Assembly: GCF_018394335.1 (NCBI RefSeq)
Contig: NZ_CP074572.1
Coordinates: 3,410,001 to 3,474,000 of the forward strand
DNA from: Shewanella dokdonensis
Lineage (GTDB): Bacteria; Pseudomonadota; Gammaproteobacteria; Enterobacterales; Shewanellaceae
Direction of reading: 5' to 3'
Length of the DNA stretch: 64,000 nucleotides
Shown here piece after piece: positions 59,900 through 64,000 of this stretch (positions within the stretch are counted from its first letter, which is position 1; each line of letters begins with the position of its first letter). A program made the position numbers and the translations under genes. Under the pieces are notes generated by a model. That model was not told where the DNA came from, did no database searches, and saw only the letters and a program-made list of their open reading frames with translations.

Positions 59900-61865
59900 C
59901 CGATACTCCTGAACAAGAGTTTCATTTCCGTGCCAGTACCTGGGCGCGAACGGATCTGCCATTGTGCTTGATGCTCTGCCAGGATTTTGTTGCTGGTTGA
60001 CAGCCCCAGCCCGGTACCGCCCTGGCTGCGACGCGTTGTGAAAAACGGTTCGCGGATCCGCGCCAGTGTTTGTGGATCCATGCCGCAGCCATTATCGGCT
60101 ACGGTAACAAAGATATTGCCATTTTCGACACCCGTGCAGATCTGCAACAGCGGCTCGGTTTTATCCATCGCGAGGCAGGCATTTTGGATCAAATTGACCA
60201 ACACCAACTGTAATTGCAGTTCATCACCTTCAACCTTGGGTAAGGTGTCATCCAGTTGTAGCTGTAATTGCAAGCGTTTGACGTTGTTGTGGGTCAGTCG
60301 CAGCGCTGTTTCTACCACTTTGTTGATGCTGACGGCCTTTGGGTGCATCTCCAACCCTGGTTGGGCAAAGTTTTTTAGATCCCGCACAATGCGGCCAATG
60401 CGGGCAGCGGCATCATCGACTGACTCGCAACTGTAATCCAGCTCGGCAATAAGTGTGCTCATGGCGGTGGTTGGTGAATGGCTGTCGGTAGCGCTCAGTC
60501 GCAGATCCTCCAGCAGATCGCGCATCAGGGTTACCGACTGAGTGATCAGTCCTACAGGATTATTAATTTCATGAGCAATGCCAGCTGATAATTCCCCCAG
60601 CGATGCCAATCTGGCAGACAGTTCGGTACTTTGTTTTAGCTCGTATTGTTCGGTACAGTCTTCGATAAATAACGCCAGCATTTCATCGGAGATCCGATGC
60701 AGTTCTAGCTTCCAGCGTTTGCCATCGAAGGTAAATTCACTGCTTTGCGACTCTGCTCCGGCAAAAGTCGCGGAGACTAACTGTGCCAGTACCAAGGACG
60801 GTTGTGCTTGTGCCAACTGCTGTGGTTGTAACACCCAAGGGTATTTTCCGTTGTGCCAAATCAAGTGTTGGTCGCGCGCCAATAGGCAAACGCCGTGGGG
60901 CAAGCCATCTAGCACGGAATGAAACTGTGCCGAAACCCGTTTGATTTCAGCTTCAGCCTTACGGCGATTCACCAGTTCCCGTTTTAACGATTTGGTCTTC
61001 TGTCGTAGCACTAAGCTGATATACAGGGTGATCAACATCCCCATACTGGAGATAATGGCCGTGATCAGTGCTCCTTGGAAAAAATCGCTACGCACTTGGC
61101 CTAATTCAATTTTTTCTTTACCAAAGCTGACCCATTTGTTCAGCAGATCGTCAAAGTAACCGTTGTCATAACTGTGGTTAATCACCTTGTTAACGGCGGC
61201 CACAAATGTCGGGTCTTTATTCGACATGATGAGATAAAACTGGCTGTAAAGTAGTGGTTTGCCTGCTGTTTTGGCCAGAGGATATTTACTCAGCATGCGC
61301 CTTGAACAATAGAACTCGGACACCACATAGTCCACCTTACCCGCCGTTAGCAGTGCAAATCCCTGCTCATTGGTGACCACGGGCACAGCGATGAAATCCT
61401 GTGGTGACTGCAACAGGTACATCGCCACCGAGGACGCCTGTTTGATCGCCACCCGTTTGCCTTTAAGCGCTTGCCAATTGTCAGCATTGCCTTCACCGCG
61501 ACGGTTATAGGCGCTGACGTAAGTGGGAAGTAGCGGCAGGGCAGTATTGATATCGAGCTGACGCCCGGCGGGTACGGCTATCACTGCTAACTGCCAGCGT
61601 TTGCTCGTTACCGCGTGCAACGACTGTTTCAGAGTTTGTCGTTTGACCTCAATGTCGTAATGCAACTGTGCGGCAATATAACGTGCTAATTCGATGTTGA
61701 AACCACTCTCTTCCCCATTTTCACTTTGCCACTCAAAAGGGGCGTATTGCTGTGCACATTTAAGGTGATTTGCGGCGTAGCGTGGGTGGTCACGCTGAGC
61801 ATGGTCAATGTTAGCCATAACCCCAGATATTTTGACCATCGCCCTACAAACACGATTGCTCCCAT
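59896..61865 (-). CDS. sensor histidine kinase with periplasmic solute-binding domain, frame break
   Basis: About 656 residues. An N-terminal hydrophobic signal (SKYLGLWLTLTMLSV) leads into a PBPb-type solute-binding sensor domain (about 30-250: FEWQSENGEESGFNIELARY, KGKRVAIKQASS). A membrane helix follows (GALITAIISSMGMLITLYIS), then a PAS-like part. The HisKA site is LGELSAGIAHEINNPVGLI, and the ATPase boxes are NLIQNACLAM, DNGCGMDP and GGTGLGLS. The frame breaks at plus-strand G-run 61739-61742; a fifth base joins NVHSNTPPFEWQ. ATG 61865 has GGAG 7 bases upstream. Likely senses a periplasmic ligand through the binding domain; divergent from the dehydrogenase operon. Confidence 0.88.
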
Positions 61866-62167
61866 TGCACCGCTCCAGCTTTCAACCCCTGTTACCTTAA
61901 GCGGCAATCGCATTGATTGGCAGCCTTTTTGTACCGTTATGCCAGTGAACTCACAGAATGTAAGTAAAGGTGCATATATCGTGCAAAAACACATTTAAGT
62001 TATTGGTTATAAAGCATTATGCAAAAATGCATAAAGTAGTGTGCCCATATCAAAATTTTGTTTGACAATGGATCTATGGCCGGATTTTGCACTTTGTTAC
62101 TGCTATGGAAAACTCTCGCAGAGGTAGATTGGCTGACGTGAGCTAATAAGCAACCATAGGAGCCAAT
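61866..62167. other. divergent regulatory region between kinase and FMN dehydrogenase genes
   Basis: No gene. TTGACA (62062-62067) is a perfect -35 without a good -10 at 17 bases. TGGCCGGATTTTGCA at 62077-62091 resembles a sigma-54 -24/-12 element but is one base too short. A short inverted repeat ATGCAAAAATGCAT lies near 62020-62033. Confidence 0.5.
62077..62091 (+). promoter_or_regulatory. possible sigma-54 (-24/-12) promoter, one base short
   Basis: TGGC-CGG then TTTTGCA fits the consensus TGGCACG-N4-TTGCA, except that GG and GC are 9 rather than 10 bases apart. The T-run may be under-called by one, as many runs in this window are. About 75 bases before the dehydrogenase gene. Confidence 0.3.
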
Positions 62168-63425
62168 ATGAATAACAAAGAGCTGAATGCCGACCGTCGT
62201 GAGTTTCTAACTAAGGGGCGGTACTCGCTGCCGCCGCTGGCACATTTGCCATTTCTGCCACATCTTCGGCCCATGCTGCTGAGGGGATTGCTGTTGCCGC
62301 TGCGGCTACCGCTGAGGCCCCCAAGGCCGTCGCCGGTTATGTAAAAGAACCGAAAAATCTCAAAGATGTGTTAAGCAATGCCCGCAAGATTATGGATACC
62401 TGCGCCGCTTGTGATATCGCGGGCGCTGGCCGTTGTAATGGTAAAGGACCTTGCGGTGAAACCGTGCCAGGTATGGGCGGCAAACGTCAGAGCTTTGTAC
62501 GCAATATCGAAGCCTTTGAAGGTATGAGCCTGAACATGCGCACAGTGCATACCATCTCCCACCCCAAAACCGAAATTGAACTGCTTGGTGTCAAACTGGC
62601 GATGCCAATTCTGACGGGTATTACCGGTGGTCTGACATACAACATGGGCGCGGCCAATAAACTGGCTTTCGACGGTGAAGTGATGACCGAAGAAAAATAC
62701 GCTCGCGGTATTATTGAAGGTGCGGCGAACGCTGGCTGTCTCGGCTGGGCTGCGGACGGTATTGGGGATCCACTCGAAACCTACAAACGCCGAATGGCGG
62801 TTGTCAAAGAGTTCAAAGGTCGTGCGGTAGCACAAATCAAGCCTCGGACTCAGAAGGAAATTTTTGAGCGGCTGGATATTGTGCAGGAAGCTGGCGCGCC
62901 TTTCTTTGCTATCGATGTGGACTCTGCTGGCCGTGCTGCTCGGGCATTACCCGGTAAAACTGTTGAACCTAAAGATCTGAAAAAGCTTAAAGAAATCGTT
63001 AATTACGCCAAAATCCCGTTTATCTCTAAAGGGATCATGACGGTTGATGAAGCGTTAATGTGCGCCGAAGCCGGTTGTGGGGCCATTATTGTTTCCAATC
63101 ACGGCGGGCGGGTACTGAGTTCTACTCCGGCCACTATGCATGTGTTGCCAGCCATTGTGAAAGCTGTACGCGACCGTGGTTACAAGATGCCAATCTTGGT
63201 AGATGGCGGGGTACGTGACGGCGGCGATGTACTTAAAGCGCTAGCTTGTGGCGCACAGGGGTACTGGTAGGGCGTCCTATGTTACGCGCCAGTCTTGGTG
63301 GCGGCGTAAAAGGGGTTGAAATGTTGTTCAACCGTTTCCACACCGAACTGGTATCCAGCATGGTGCTGACAGGCGTGGCTGATGTAAATAATGTCGATCC
63401 CGCCATCCTGACGCAGGAGGTGTAA
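62168..63425 (+). CDS. Tat-exported FMN-dependent alpha-hydroxy-acid dehydrogenase, two frame breaks
   Basis: About 419 residues. The N-terminus carries a twin-arginine signal: RREFLTKGAVLAAAAG, with cleavage near AHA, once a fifth G is added at 62215-62218. A Cys-rich segment follows (CAACDIAGAGRCNGKGPCGE, then VPGMGGK). The TIM barrel has NHGGRVLSSTPA with the catalytic His and Arg, SKGIMTVDEAL and VDGGVRDGGDVLKALACGA for FMN binding. A second break at G-run 63258-63261 restores GAQGVLVGRPMLRASLGGG. AGGAGCCAAT precedes the ATG, and the stop overlaps the cytochrome start (TAATG). It probably oxidises a hydroxy acid in the periplasm and passes electrons to the cytochrome; the substrate is unknown. 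Confidence 0.85.
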
Positions 63426-63748
63426 TGAAACTTACCACAGCATATACAGGTCTGTTGGCCGCTGTGGTTGCCTCTGTGCTGCTGTTGCCGCAAGCGCTGG
63501 CAACTCCGGCCGGACAGGATCGGCAATACGGTGGTGGAGGTAAGGGCGCCGTGGTGTTTTCATATGAAACACACGCACGGGAAGGCTTTTACACCTGCAA
63601 CGACTGTCACAGTACCAAAGATGGCGAGGCATTATTTGAGCCTATCCGCTACAGCTTTACCCTGAAAGATCACAGCAGTGGCAAATACTGCTGGGCTTGC
63701 CATGACGGGAAAACCGCTGAACGCGACTGCAAAACCTGCCATTACTGA
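63425..63748 (+). CDS. periplasmic triheme cytochrome c (c3/c7 type)
   Basis: A 107-residue exported cytochrome. The signal peptide ends near ALATPAG. Three heme motifs CNDCH, CWACH and CKTCH are spaced like a c7-type member of the c3 class, with extra His (ETHAREGF, LKDHSSGK) as sixth ligands. Its ATG overlaps the dehydrogenase stop, so the two proteins are made together. The obvious role is to take electrons from the FMN enzyme into the periplasmic cytochrome pool. Intact. Confidence 0.88.
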   Translation: MKLTTAYTGLLAAVVASVLLLPQALATPAGQDRQYGGGGKGAVVFSYETHAREGFYTCNDCHSTKDGEALFEPIRYSFTLKDHSSGKYCWACHDGKTAERDCKTCHY

Positions 63749-63781
63749 GATTGTACTATCAGCGACCTTTAATGACTTTCC

Positions 63782-63804
63782 GGGCACAGCCTTAAGCTGT
63801 GCCC
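63782..63804 (+). other. intercistronic hairpin after the cytochrome gene
   Basis: GGGCACAGC (63782-63790) pairs perfectly with GCTGTGCCC (63796-63804) around CTTAA. No T tract follows, and the next ribosome binding site (GGGAG) starts within a few bases. It may be an mRNA stability or processing element rather than a terminator. Confidence 0.6.
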
Positions 63805-63818
63805 ATTGGGAGTAGCTA

Positions 63819-64000
63819 ATGAAACTGCAAATAAGTTTATTTATGTTAGGTTTGGGATTAATGGCCGGAGCAAATGCACTTGAGCCCGGCCATCTTTTTA
63901 AGATGTCTCCAGATTCTGGCATGACAGATCTGAAATTTGTTGATGTAACGCCAGGTTCTTCCTGGACAGAGAAAGACGGTGTACTGATCAGCAGTGGTAA
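63819..64000 (+). CDS. exported protein, 3' part beyond the window
   Basis: Partial gene with 60 codons in the window. ATG 63819 has GGGAG upstream. The start (MKLQISLFMLGLGLMAGANA) is a clear Sec signal with cleavage after ANA, followed by LEPGHLFKMSPDSGM and FVDVTPGSSW. I do not recognise the family from this fragment. It is co-directional with the cytochrome gene, 70 bases downstream, so it is probably part of the same exported redox system. Confidence 0.75.
   Translation, partial: MKLQISLFMLGLGLMAGANALEPGHLFKMSPDSGMTDLKFVDVTPGSSWTEKDGVLISSG

Overview
The window looks like a chromosomal segment of a Shewanella-type marine gammaproteobacterium. This rests on protein similarity (CydABX, the metA plus valine/isoleucine-degradation block, tig-clpP-clpX-lon-hupB-ppiD), on the gene order as I remember it from Shewanella, and on FNR, MetJ, CueR, PHO and heat-shock type sites of gammaproteobacterial form. 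No database was searched.

Layout. 1-5.1 kb: cytochrome bd oxidase (cydA, cydB, the 36-codon cydX) and the porin ompW, both preceded by FNR/EtrA-like sites. 5.1-7.1 kb: an unusual short-chain dehydrogenase-like protein, and metA under tandem met boxes. 7.2-14.9 kb: a seven-gene operon for valine/isoleucine catabolism (thiolase, mmsA, acyl-CoA dehydrogenase, enoyl-CoA hydratase, 3-hydroxyisobutyryl-CoA hydrolase, mmsB, SDR). 15-22.8 kb: a small membrane protein, an S9 peptidase, cueR and a five-MBD copper ATPase, and the ABC-F protein YbiT. 22.9-27.4 kb (minus strand): an ArsA-like ATPase, a small Cys-Cys-ending protein and a CstA transporter in one operon, then a DUF2797 protein and gcvR. 27.6-33.1 kb: pstC-pstA-pstB-phoU behind a PHO-box-like element. 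33.3-38.4 kb: DUF502, BCCT transporter, YajD HNH protein, POT peptide transporter. 38.7-40.8 kb: an AT-rich two-gene island (MBOAT acyltransferase plus SGNH-like partner). 41-44 kb: TonB-dependent receptor. 44.5-58.4 kb: core genes miaE, lpxH, ppiB, cysS, folD, three tRNAs (Pro, Arg, His), tig, clpP, clpX, lon, hupB, ppiD. 58.5-64 kb: a two-component system facing a Tat-exported FMN dehydrogenase, a triheme cytochrome and a further exported protein cut by the window end.

The strongest structural observation is technical. At least 23 frame breaks interrupt otherwise intact genes, including cysS and tig, and almost all are one missing base in a short homopolymer. I read these as residual sequencing indels and annotate each broken gene as one CDS.

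The most interesting biology is: (i) the 58.5-64 kb module, which looks like a regulated periplasmic hydroxy-acid respiration system whose response regulator has lost the sigma-54 contact motif; (ii) the transferred-looking MBOAT/SGNH pair, whose MBOAT carries Asn where AlgI/DltB carry His; (iii) the CstA / Cys-Cys protein / ArsA-like ATPase operon.
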